A stretch of DNA of 64,000 nt from JAZDRH01 sp047470865 (lineage in GTDB: Bacteria; Pseudomonadota; Gammaproteobacteria; Pseudomonadales; Pseudomonadaceae). The notes beneath the pieces were generated by a model that ran no database searches, had not been told where the DNA came from, and worked only from the letters and a program-made list of their open reading frames with translations. Shown one piece after another: positions 15,945 through 22,116 of the stretch (position 1 is its first letter; each line of letters opens with the position of its first letter). The stretch lies in contig NZ_JAZDRH010000005.1 in NCBI RefSeq assembly GCF_047470865.1, forward strand, positions 1 to 64,000. The letters are read 5' to 3'. Position numbers and translations under genes: made by a program.

Positions 15945-16025
15945 GAGAGGCGCAGGACTCGAACCCGATAATGGCGCAGTGCCTAAGCAGCTCACCCCAA
16001 CCTTTCCATTAGGAAACTACCTCTC
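15944..16025 (-). other. tRNA-like sequence between F and G
   Basis: On the minus strand an 82-nt stretch begins GAGAGGT and ends GCCTCTC, a 7-bp acceptor-like stem (one G-T pair). A T-arm with loop TTCGAGT and the consensus GGTTCGAGTCC sits in the right place. A TTTCC/GGAAA hairpin lies where the D-arm should be. No normal anticodon stem can be drawn, the middle is long, and no CCA follows. It is antisense to the late transcript. It may be a decayed tRNA or a tRNA mimic. Confidence 0.45.
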
Positions 16026-16054
16026 TACTACCACTATAACAGCAAGGAAAAGCA

Positions 16055-16639
16055 ATGACCAACAGCATTCACATTAGTCTAGACAATACTGCCTTAACGC
16101 AACGTATCAGCCAGATCATGCGCGTGCTAGACAACAGCCAACCGATGATGGCCGCCATCGCCAATGAACTGGCTGCCCAAACAGAACTGGCATTTATTGA
16201 CGAAGGCCCAGGTTGGCAACAACTACGCCCCAGCACTGTAAAACGCCGCAAAGGTGGCGCGCATCCTATCTTACAAGTCAGCAACGCCTTAGCCCGTTCT
16301 ATTACCACTCAATCAGGGCAAGACTTTGCCATTATCGGTACCAATGTTCCCTATGCCGCCATTCATCAATTTGGTGGGCGCATCCAGCGCGAAGCCAAAC
16401 AAGGCACAGTGCGCCTACGTACTGATGCTAAAGGCAGGCTGCTACGTCAAAAAGGCCACAGCAATTTGGCAGTGTTTGCTAAACGAAGTCATAAACGCGC
16501 TACAGAGCGTGAATACAATGCTCAAGCCTATAGCATCGATATCCCTGCAAGACCTTTCTTACCTGTTACCCCAGATGGACAACTCAAACCCCGCGCGCTG
16601 GATGCGGTGATGACAGTGTTAAGTCAGTTTTTAAACTAA
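16055..16639 (+). CDS. G: Mu G-like virion morphogenesis protein
   Basis: A 194-residue protein of the phage virion morphogenesis (Mu gpG, tail completion) family. Family segments are WQQLRPSTVKRRKG, ILQVSNALARSITTQ, IGTNVPYAAIHQFGG and IPARPFLPV. These proteins act at the head-tail joining step. AAGGAAAAGC precedes the ATG. It is the last gene of the first late block; a stable hairpin and the antisense cargo island follow. Confidence 0.88.
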   Translation: MTNSIHISLDNTALTQRISQIMRVLDNSQPMMAAIANELAAQTELAFIDEGPGWQQLRPSTVKRRKGGAHPILQVSNALARSITTQSGQDFAIIGTNVPYAAIHQFGGRIQREAKQGTVRLRTDAKGRLLRQKGHSNLAVFAKRSHKRATEREYNAQAYSIDIPARPFLPVTPDGQLKPRALDAVMTVLSQFLN

Positions 16640-16643
16640 ACAC

Positions 16644-16678
16644 ACAAACCGCCTGTAACGCGATTTAAGGCGGTTTGT
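16644..16678 (+). terminator. Hairpin ending the first late block
   Basis: ACAAACCGCCT (16644-16654) and AGGCGGTTTGT (16668-16678) pair over 11 bp without mismatch around a 13-nt loop. No clear T-run follows on the plus strand, so termination may be partial. It separates late genes from the antisense island. Confidence 0.5.
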
Positions 16679-16801
16679 CGTGCTGAGCGCGGTCATTCTA
16701 TTGGTTTTGGCTAAACGCTATTTTTAACGGGTGGTTAACGGGGTTGGTGAGGGTTATTTTGAGTTGCTGGACGGAGTAGATAGAAAAATCAGTAAATAGT
16801 T

Positions 16802-17026
16802 TTATTCTTGATGAGTAGTATTTGTTGCTTCATATACAAGATGCTCAAGGCAAAACTGTAGTGCATAACTTATTTTGCTGTTTCCATTTCTATAATTTCG
16901 TAAAGTAGCTTCTGTAATATCTAAGCGTTTACATATTTCGACTTTAGTAAGCCCTGTTTTCTTCACAAGTGCGCTTACATATTCGGCGCTTGGGTTGTAA
17001 AAGCTGGAATTTACTTTTTTATTCAT
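16802..17026 (-). CDS. Small HTH regulator, Aca-like candidate
   Basis: A 74-residue protein. Residues about 13-50 (SAEYVSALVKKTGLTKVEIC ... TLRNYRNG) are a clear helix-turn-helix, and little else is present. It is the last gene of a four-gene minus-strand operon and overlaps the gene before it by 8 bases. In anti-CRISPR loci a small HTH protein (Aca) is encoded last and represses the operon promoter by binding an inverted repeat there. Here a perfect 17-bp palindrome sits in the operon promoter (18323-18339). The Aca role is inferred from layout, not from recognised homology. Confidence 0.7.
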   Translation of the reverse strand: MNKKVNSSFYNPSAEYVSALVKKTGLTKVEICKRLDITEATLRNYRNGNSKISYALQFCLEHLVYEATNTTHQE

Positions 17027-17285
17027 CAGAAACTGTTACAAGTTTGCGCTTGTAGCACTCGTCTATAAACTTCTCAAGCGTTTCACGCGAGATATATGAA
17101 AAGTATTCATTATATTCGCCCGTTTTTGAATCCCATCTTTTAAGTTTTGACTTAGTAATTGTTATGCCTTGAGCTGCAAACATATCAATTACTAAGTCTT
17201 TGTCTCTATGTATTTGCAAAAGACGTAATAAGTGATGAAAAACATCGTTGGTTGGAATTGTAGTATCAGTAATTAATTCGCGCAT
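17019..17285 (-). CDS. Cargo-island protein, DUF1456-like
   Basis: An 88-residue protein. The segment PTNDVFHHLLRLLQIHRDKD ... IDMFAAQGITITKSKLKRW and the later TLEKFIDECY resemble one repeat of the DUF1456 (YehS) family, small helical proteins of unknown biochemistry. It overlaps the next gene by 8 bases and starts where the previous one ends. As a small gene in a promoter-palindrome-HTH operon of a prophage it is an anti-CRISPR or anti-defence candidate. Confidence 0.6.
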   Translation of the reverse strand: MRELITDTTIPTNDVFHHLLRLLQIHRDKDLVIDMFAAQGITITKSKLKRWDSKTGEYNEYFSYISRETLEKFIDECYKRKLVTVSDE

Positions 17286-17581
17286 TAAAGATCAATCTCT
17301 AAATCTATAGCTATTTTTTGATCGAGTATGTAAAGAGTTACATCTCTTAGATCGAAAGGATATCCGATAATGCCCGTTTCTTCCTTTAACCGCTTTATAA
17401 CGTCAGGCGTTGGCTCGGCCTGCGCAACTAACACATCATCTTTAATAGCTTTTAGTGCTCTATTTGCTTGAGCGATATAATCAACTATATCGCTCTTGTG
17501 CTTAATGATCAGTTCAATTGAGTTATCGTTAGCAGTAGGTGGCACTAGAAATTTAGTGCCATCTATATTAATTAGAATCAT
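17285..17581 (-). CDS. Cargo-island protein of unknown function
   Basis: A 98-residue acidic protein (MILINIDGTKFLVPPTANDN ...) ending in YILDQKIAIDLEIDL. The ATG at 17581 was chosen over a TTG two codons earlier. It overlaps the upstream gene by 14 bases. No family is recognised. Its size, acidity and position make it a candidate anti-CRISPR or anti-defence protein, which is inference only. Confidence 0.6.
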   Translation of the reverse strand: MILINIDGTKFLVPPTANDNSIELIIKHKSDIVDYIAQANRALKAIKDDVLVAQAEPTPDVIKRLKEETGIIGYPFDLRDVTLYILDQKIAIDLEIDL

Positions 17582-18278
17582 CTTCAAGTTTCTCTAATGT
17601 ATAAATATCAATATTAATATTTATAGAGCGTGGAATGTCGCGCTGTGGGCGATTGAAATTCATGTGATACAGAGCATCTAAAGCTGGTGAATAGAAGCCT
17701 AGCTCTTTGAGTTTGTCATTTTGCTCACGCATAACCCAGCATGCAGAGTTAAATGCTTCACGAGCTTGTGAACCTACTTCCCCGTGGTTTTTGCACATTG
17801 CTTGATGTGCAGCGGTTACAGCTTCAACATCAATCACTTTTGATACAAATGCTTTAGCTTCATTTAATGCGCTAACAGCTTCTTTTTTTGCAGCAACTAG
17901 CTCTGCTTTAGCAGCTTCTAGTTCAGCTTTAGCTGGCTCTAAAAACTCTTTTGTTTTTTCTGCATTAGCGCGAATTTCTTTTGCAAGAGCCAAAGTTTTT
18001 TGGATCTCTTTCATTTCTTGCTCAATTGCAAAAAGTTCATTTTCACTAATGCGTGCTGCGGCTTCTTCTTCAGCGTTGGTAACAATAGCGTCCGCTGTTG
18101 ATTGAACAGCTTCAACCCAATTTTCTAAACGGGTTTTTGAGCGAGTGCCGACTTCCCAGCACTTAGCCATTGGATTCCATTTTGCTGATTTGAAAATAGA
18201 GCGAAAATTGTCTTTTAGCTCAAAAGGGAAGAAAACTTGGTAGCCAGTTTCGATTTTGATTACTTTGATAGTGCTCAT
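17568..18278 (-). CDS. First protein of antisense cargo operon, coiled coil
   Basis: A 236-residue protein. Residues 1-55 (FFPFELKDNFRSIFKSAKWN ... CWEVG) look like a small domain seen at the front of some phage and helicase-related (HARP-like) proteins. Residues about 70-150 are a long Ala/Glu/Lys coiled coil (LEAAKAELVAAKKEA). A last domain follows, with HMNFNRPQRDIP. AGGAG lies 5 bases before the ATG. It is driven by the promoter at 18318-18346. It lies opposite the phage late genes and is more AT-rich, which suggests acquired cargo. Function unknown. Confidence 0.7.
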   Translation of the reverse strand: MSTIKVIKIETGYQVFFPFELKDNFRSIFKSAKWNPMAKCWEVGTRSKTRLENWVEAVQSTADAIVTNAEEEAAARISENELFAIEQEMKEIQKTLALAKEIRANAEKTKEFLEPAKAELEAAKAELVAAKKEAVSALNEAKAFVSKVIDVEAVTAAHQAMCKNHGEVGSQAREAFNSACWVMREQNDKLKELGFYSPALDALYHMNFNRPQRDIPRSININIDIYTLEKLEDDSN

Positions 18279-18317
18279 TTTGACTCTCCTGTGCGGAAGG
18301 TATCTTTGTGTGAAACT

Positions 18318-18346
18318 ATAATCCGATAAAATTTATCGGTTTTCAA
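18318..18346 (-). promoter_or_regulatory. Promoter of antisense cargo operon
   Basis: On the minus strand TTGAAA (complement of 18341-18346) and GATTAT (18318-18323) are spaced by exactly 17 bp. The start codon of the first gene is 40 bp downstream. The spacer is occupied by a palindrome (18323-18339). Confidence 0.6.
18323..18339. promoter_or_regulatory. Operator palindrome inside the cargo promoter
   Basis: CCGATAAAATTTATCGG is a perfect 8+1+8 dyad lying between the -35 and -10 boxes. Binding here would block RNA polymerase. The obvious candidate ligand is the small HTH protein encoded at the end of the same operon. Confidence 0.65.
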
Positions 18347-18419
18347 CTGAAATAAGAGATTTTTTTTAAGTTGCTGACGAACGGTAGCTTCCTTTATTTA
18401 GTTGTTAGTGATATAAAAA

Positions 18420-18447
18420 CCTTACTGCCGCATAGGCAGCTTAGAAA
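18420..18447 (+). repeat. Type I-F CRISPR-like repeat, copy 1
   Basis: Core CTGCCGCATAGGCAG forms a perfect 5-bp stem (CTGCC/GGCAG) with loop GCATA, followed by CTTAGAAA. This matches the common type I-F repeat pattern in stem, loop length and 8-nt handle. The first four bases (CCTT) differ from the usual GTTC. Confidence 0.8.
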
Positions 18448-18466
18448 ATACTTAGTTTGTTTTATG

Positions 18467-18494
18467 ATTTACTGCTGAATAAGCAGCTTAGAAA
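18467..18494 (+). repeat. Type I-F CRISPR-like repeat, copy 2
   Basis: Core CTGCTGAATAAGCAG keeps a perfect 5-bp stem (CTGCT/AGCAG): the C-G pair of copy 1 has become T-A, a compensatory change. Loop is GAATA; the handle CTTAGAAA is identical to copy 1. The last AAA is also the start of the terminator stem. Confidence 0.8.
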
Positions 18495-18520
18495 GCCCTA
18501 GCCAAAAGCTGGGGCTTTTT
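18492..18520 (+). terminator. Strong terminator of the repeat RNA
   Basis: AAAGCCCTAGC (18492-18502) pairs with GCTGGGGCTTT (18508-18518) over 11 bp with one G-T pair. The loop is CAAAA and the T-run is 18516-18520. It defines the 3' end of the RNA right after the second repeat. Confidence 0.85.
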
Positions 18521-18551
18521 CATTTATGCGTCAGTTAAGGTCAGTTGAGCT

Positions 18552-18610
18552 GCTGAACCCCTTCTAATTACCCGCACCCCAAATGCCGCCCATCATTGGC
18601 GGCATGAACA
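18552..18610 (+). repeat. 59-bp late-region module, copy 2
   Basis: Second copy of the module at 8613-8671 (50 of 59 identical). The hairpin arms are ATGCCGCC (18583-18590) and GGCGGCAT (18598-18605); a G-T pair in copy 1 is G-C here. It stands directly before the protease-scaffold gene and probably marks the promoter of the capsid-tail block. Confidence 0.8.
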
Positions 18611-19695
18611 AATCAAAATCCTATATCGCCATCGCCGCCTGTTCTTTCCAGTTGCCGCAACTGGAAGACGGTCGCGTTTGGATCCAGCTAACACCTGCGG
18701 GGCAATTTAAGCCTGCTGATGGGCGTGCGATGGATGTGCCGTTTTGGTATATCGACCACGCCATCGCTGCGGCGGTTATTGCTCGCGCCAAAGCTCGTGG
18801 CACGCCACGGGTGCTGGACTATGAGCACCAAACCCTAAAGAAAGAAGAAAACGGCCAGCCTGCGCCTGCGGCGGGGCGCTTTTACGACTTTGAGTGGCGT
18901 GAAGGCTCAGGCCTATGGGGTTTGGTTGAACTTACAGACCGCGCTCGTCAGATGATTACCGACGGCGAGTATCTCTATTTTTCCCCAGTTTTTAGCTATG
19001 CCTCAGACGGGCGCGTGCTCGCGTTCCTAATGGGCGCACTCACTAATGACCCAGCAATCGACGGCATGGAGCCTTTAGCGCGCCGTGCTGCCGCTACTTT
19101 CGGTCATTTCTTATCCGACGAGGAACCCGTCATGAATGAACTACTGAAGGCAATTATTGCCGCACTGGCATTAAAGGAAGATGCCACGCAAGAACAAGCC
19201 ATTGCTGCGTTAACTGCATTAAAGCCCGCTATTGATGGCAGCAAGCAAGTGCTTGAGCAACTACGCCAAACTCTTGGTTTAGAACCTAGCGCCACAGGCG
19301 AGCAAATTGCGGCTTGTGCTAGCCAACTTAAGCAACAACAAGTCGACCCCGCCAAATATGTGCCGATTCAAGCAGTCACTGAATTACAAGGCCAAGTCGC
19401 GGCATTAACTGCTCGTTTAAACACAGGCGAGCTAGATGGCTTGGTGCAAAGCGCACTGGCTGATGGTCGCTTAATGCCAAGCATGGAGAGATGGGCACGT
19501 GAATTGGGCGCAAAGGATATGGGCAGCTTAAAAAGCTTTATCGCTCAAGCCCCTAGTGTTGCCGCACTCACTAGTTTGCAAACCAGCGGCGCGCCTGACC
19601 CTGCTAACCACAACTTAACCGCCTCTGAGCTTGAAGCCGCGAAACTAACAGGCTTAAGCCCAGCTGAATACGCGAAAGCAAAAGGAGTTAACTAA
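18583..19695 (+). CDS. I: Prohead protease and scaffold (Mu I-like)
   Basis: A 370-residue Mu I-type protein. Residues about 10-180 are the protease (YIAIAACSFQLP, RVLDYEHQTLKK, AAGRFYDFEWREGSGLWGLV, YFSPVFSY). Residues about 184-370 are a helical scaffold (EQAIAALTALKP, TELQGQVAALTARL). The protease trims the scaffold during prohead maturation. The start is uncertain: no Shine-Dalgarno precedes ATG 18583 or the internal ATG 18604, and the N-terminus MPPIIGGMN comes from the 59-bp repeat. An internal start for the scaffold alone lies at 19132. Confidence 0.9.
   Translation: MPPIIGGMNKSKSYIAIAACSFQLPQLEDGRVWIQLTPAGQFKPADGRAMDVPFWYIDHAIAAAVIARAKARGTPRVLDYEHQTLKKEENGQPAPAAGRFYDFEWREGSGLWGLVELTDRARQMITDGEYLYFSPVFSYASDGRVLAFLMGALTNDPAIDGMEPLARRAAATFGHFLSDEEPVMNELLKAIIAALALKEDATQEQAIAALTALKPAIDGSKQVLEQLRQTLGLEPSATGEQIAACASQLKQQQVDPAKYVPIQAVTELQGQVAALTARLNTGELDGLVQSALADGRLMPSMERWARELGAKDMGSLKSFIAQAPSVAALTSLQTSGAPDPANHNLTASELEAAKLTGLSPAEYAKAKGVN
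19132..19695 (+). CDS. Z: Internal-start scaffold (Mu Z-like)
   Basis: An in-frame ATG at 19132 (MNELLKAIIAALALKED) follows GAGGAA by about 6 bases, a good internal ribosome site, exactly where the protease domain ends. In Mu, the scaffold Z is made from an internal start of gene I in the same way. It would give 187 residues. Inferred from site and analogy. Confidence 0.6.
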   Translation: MNELLKAIIAALALKEDATQEQAIAALTALKPAIDGSKQVLEQLRQTLGLEPSATGEQIAACASQLKQQQVDPAKYVPIQAVTELQGQVAALTARLNTGELDGLVQSALADGRLMPSMERWARELGAKDMGSLKSFIAQAPSVAALTSLQTSGAPDPANHNLTASELEAAKLTGLSPAEYAKAKGVN

Positions 19696-19696
19696 C

Positions 19697-20614
19697 ATGG
19701 CGATTATTACCGCTGCGCTTTTACAAAGCTTACGTGTTGGCTTTCAAAAGTACTTCCAAGATGGCTTAGAGCAAGCCCCAAGTGAATACACCAAGATTGC
19801 CACGGTGATTAAATCCACCACCGCTAGCAATACTTACGGCTGGCTTGGTCAGTTCCCAGCATTGCGTGAATGGATTGGCGCACGTGTTGTGCAAAACATG
19901 AAAGAGCATGGTTACAACATTGTAAACAAGCTTTGGGAATCGACTGTGGGTGTTAAGCGCACCGACATTGAAGACGACAACTTAGGCATTTATGGACCGT
20001 TGTTTATTGAAGCTGGTCGCGCATCTAATGCCCACCCTGATATTCAAGTATTTAGCTTGCTAGCCAAAGGCGACAGCAACCTATGTTATGACGGCCAAAA
20101 CTTCTTTGATACAGAGCACCCAGTGTATCCAGAGGAGGATGGCACAGGCACACCAGTGATGGTTAGCAACTTGTTTGCAGGTACTGATGCGGATGCGCCT
20201 GCATGGTTCTTGTTAGATACCAGCCGCGCATTAAAACCGCTGATTTATCAAGAACGCATTAAGCCAAACTTTACTGCGTTAACAGGTGAAACCGATGCAG
20301 TGGTGTTTAACACCGATGAATATCAATACGGCATTCGCGCACGTAACAACGTCGGCTATGGCTTATGGCAATTAGCCGCTATGTCTACCTTGCCACTTAA
20401 CGCGGAAAACTTCGAAAAAGTTTATGACGCCATGCGTGCGTTAAAAGCCGATGGTGGCCGTCCGCTGAACGTGAAAGCCACGGTATTAGTTGTGCCGACC
20501 ACGCTCCGCGCTGCGGCTAAGAAGGTAGTAGGCACTGCGCTGTTACCAGGTGGTGGCGATAACCCAAATTACGGTTTAGTCGACGTGCTCGACGTAGCCT
20601 GGCTAAACAAGTAA
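19697..20614 (+). CDS. T: Major capsid protein (Mu T-like)
   Basis: A 305-residue major head subunit of the Mu gpT family. Recognisable parts are MAIITAALLQSLRVGFQKYF, KIATVIKSTTASNTYGWLG and NLCYDGQNFFDTEHP. It forms the HK97-fold shell. AAGGAG stands 10 bases before the ATG, which lies 1 base after the scaffold stop. A high-expression position is fitting. Confidence 0.95.
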   Translation: MAIITAALLQSLRVGFQKYFQDGLEQAPSEYTKIATVIKSTTASNTYGWLGQFPALREWIGARVVQNMKEHGYNIVNKLWESTVGVKRTDIEDDNLGIYGPLFIEAGRASNAHPDIQVFSLLAKGDSNLCYDGQNFFDTEHPVYPEEDGTGTPVMVSNLFAGTDADAPAWFLLDTSRALKPLIYQERIKPNFTALTGETDAVVFNTDEYQYGIRARNNVGYGLWQLAAMSTLPLNAENFEKVYDAMRALKADGGRPLNVKATVLVVPTTLRAAAKKVVGTALLPGGGDNPNYGLVDVLDVAWLNK

Positions 20615-20659
20615 TCCCATGACCCACGGACAAGGACGTCCACTTTTGGAGTAAGTGAA

Positions 20660-21061
20660 ATGGCAAGTCAAACCGCTGCACAAAAGAAAGCTGCAGAAGC
20701 TACTAAGGCGAAAGCGGCAGCAGAATTAGCTCAAACAGCCAATATCGGCAATGAAGTTACTGATATTTCTGAAACGGAAGTGGATAACGAAACTACCAGT
20801 ACTTCTGAAACCACAACAGCAGCTACGTCAACACCAGAGCCCGTTGCTACAACAGACACTGATTCTAAACTTGAACCTGAAGGCATGCAGCAATTAACGC
20901 TGGTCGGGGTACGGGTACACACCAAGCTAGAGCGCCGCTGCCGTGCTGGCCTTGTATTCACACGAGAACCGACACTGATTGAAGGTGAAGCGTTGGATGC
21001 TGTGGATCTAGCTGCTTTAGAAACAGATCCTTACTTGCATGTTGAATACATTGCCGAGTAA
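20660..21061 (+). CDS. HI1506/Mu gp35-like protein
   Basis: A 133-residue protein. The first about 75 residues are low-complexity Ala/Lys then Thr/Ser/Glu-rich (TSTSETTTAATSTPEP). The last part (QLTLVGVRVHTKLERRCRAG) matches the HI1506-related family that follows the capsid gene in Mu-like phages. It may be a head decoration or head-tail protein. The spacer before it contains a weak dyad GACCCACGGACAAGGACGTC. Confidence 0.7.
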   Translation: MASQTAAQKKAAEATKAKAAAELAQTANIGNEVTDISETEVDNETTSTSETTTAATSTPEPVATTDTDSKLEPEGMQQLTLVGVRVHTKLERRCRAGLVFTREPTLIEGEALDAVDLAALETDPYLHVEYIAE

Positions 21062-21065
21062 GCCC

Positions 21066-21482
21066 ATGAACTATTGCACTCAAGCCCAGTTAATTGAGCT
21101 ATATGGCGAAACAGTATTAGCGCAGTTAACCGATGACAATCGTCCTGCAAAACAGATTAACCCTGTGCTGATCGACCGTGCGCTAGAAGATGCTGACTCA
21201 GAAATAGACCTGCATCTACAAGGACGCTACCCATTGCCATTGCTGACTGTGCCACGTGTATTGGTAAGGATTGCAGGTTCAATTGCCTATGCCAACTTGC
21301 ATAAAAATCTAGGTGAAAACCACCCTGCATTGCGTGCAGCTGAGCATAGCCGCCGCATGCTCAAAGGTATTAGCAAGGGTGAGCTCAGTATTGGGCTAGA
21401 TGTGGCAGGCGATGTGGTTCCTGTGGCAGATAACGTGCAAATCAGCGGTGGGCGAAACGACTTTGCTCAAGGTGGCTGGTAA
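21066..21482 (+). CDS. gp36-like head-tail connector (DUF1320)
   Basis: A 138-residue DUF1320 (Mu gp36) protein: MNYCTQAQLIELYGE, IDRALEDADSEIDLHLQGRY, VLVRIAGSIAYANL. The family is an adaptor at the head-tail joint. ATG 21066 was chosen as it starts after the previous stop and matches the family start. It ends with TAATGG, overlapping the next gene by one base. Confidence 0.88.
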   Translation: MNYCTQAQLIELYGETVLAQLTDDNRPAKQINPVLIDRALEDADSEIDLHLQGRYPLPLLTVPRVLVRIAGSIAYANLHKNLGENHPALRAAEHSRRMLKGISKGELSIGLDVAGDVVPVADNVQISGGRNDFAQGGW

Positions 21483-21949
21483 TGGACGACTACTTGTTTT
21501 TAGAAGACTTGCTTATTGCTCGTATTCAACAGCAAGTACCTGAGCTCACTGTGCAAGGCATTGCTGATTTAGCCGATGTTGACCAAAGCGCACTCAGCAC
21601 ACCTAGCGCTTTTGTCGTGTATCTGGGGGATTGGGTGCCACAAGGCGCGTCTCATCAGGGCGGGCAAAAAACCATTCAAACGGTAACGCAAAATTGGGCA
21701 GTAGTGCTTTGTGTGAGTTACGGCGATAGCGCAGGCGATGGCTACGGCGCACGACGTTTAGCGGGTCCTTACTTAGGGCAATTACTCGCAACACTCACAG
21801 GCTGGAAACCTGCTCAAGACGTAGCGCCTTTAGTGCGAGCAGCACAACAAGCCCCCACTGATTACATCGACGGCTATTTCTATTACCCGTTAGTGTTTCA
21901 AGCCAACTTTGTTTACCCACGGAGCAAACCATGGCAACCCAAAAACTAA
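21482..21949 (+). CDS. gp37-like tail terminator
   Basis: A 155-residue protein of the Mu gp37 family. Segments: LEDLLIARIQQQVPELTVQG, FVVYLGDWVPQG, YFYYPLVFQANFVYP. The family is thought to cap the tail tube at the head end. It overlaps both neighbours by short stretches. Confidence 0.82.
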   Translation: MDDYLFLEDLLIARIQQQVPELTVQGIADLADVDQSALSTPSAFVVYLGDWVPQGASHQGGQKTIQTVTQNWAVVLCVSYGDSAGDGYGARRLAGPYLGQLLATLTGWKPAQDVAPLVRAAQQAPTDYIDGYFYYPLVFQANFVYPRSKPWQPKN

Positions 21950-22116
21950 AAGTCACTCTTGAACGACCACACACGCATGCAGGTATTCAGTATGCAGTAG
22001 GTGCAACGTTGGAAGTCAGTGAACAAGAAGCTCAATTTTTACTACAGGCTAACGTGATACGTAAAAAGCCTGCATCAAGCGCTCAAAATCAGCGCAAGGA
22101 GACTGAAAATGTCTAA
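21931..22116 (+). CDS. Small tail-region protein
   Basis: A 61-residue protein (KLKVTLERPHTHAGIQYAVG) with a core resembling DUF7210/DUF2635-type small phage proteins: a short beta sheet and a helix 'EQEAQFLLQANVI'. It overlaps gp37 by 19 bases and the tail tube gene by 8. Role unknown. Confidence 0.65.
   Translation: MATQKLKVTLERPHTHAGIQYAVGATLEVSEQEAQFLLQANVIRKKPASSAQNQRKETENV

Larger units (their letters stand above)
18412..18520 (+). ncRNA. Candidate RNA anti-CRISPR: two type I-F-like repeats plus terminator
   Basis: A short plus-strand unit divergent from the cargo operon. A TATAAA at 18412-18417 may be its -10 box (the -35 is weak). Two 28-nt repeats follow (18420-18447, 18467-18494), each with a 5-bp stem, a 5-nt loop and the handle CTTAGAAA, matching from memory the type I-F CRISPR repeat recognised by Cas6f. 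They are 19 nt apart instead of the usual 32. A strong terminator begins in the last repeat. No open frame and no cas genes are present. This fits the solitary or mini-repeat RNAs that phages use to sequester Cas6/Cas7 (Racr). A truncated CRISPR mini-array is the alternative. Confidence 0.65.

Noticed and set aside
15944..16025. A functional tRNA gene
   Set aside because: No five-pair anticodon stem with a seven-base loop can be drawn and no CCA is encoded, so only a tRNA-like call is made.
16802..18278. A classic toxin-antitoxin module
   Set aside because: Four genes with one long coiled-coil protein first and no recognised toxin fold; the acr-aca-like layout and repeat RNA fit better, though it is not excluded.
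18420..18494. A normal CRISPR array
   Set aside because: Only two repeats, a 19-nt gap instead of about 32 nt, a terminator right after the second repeat, no leader and no cas genes. A repeat-mimic RNA explains it better.
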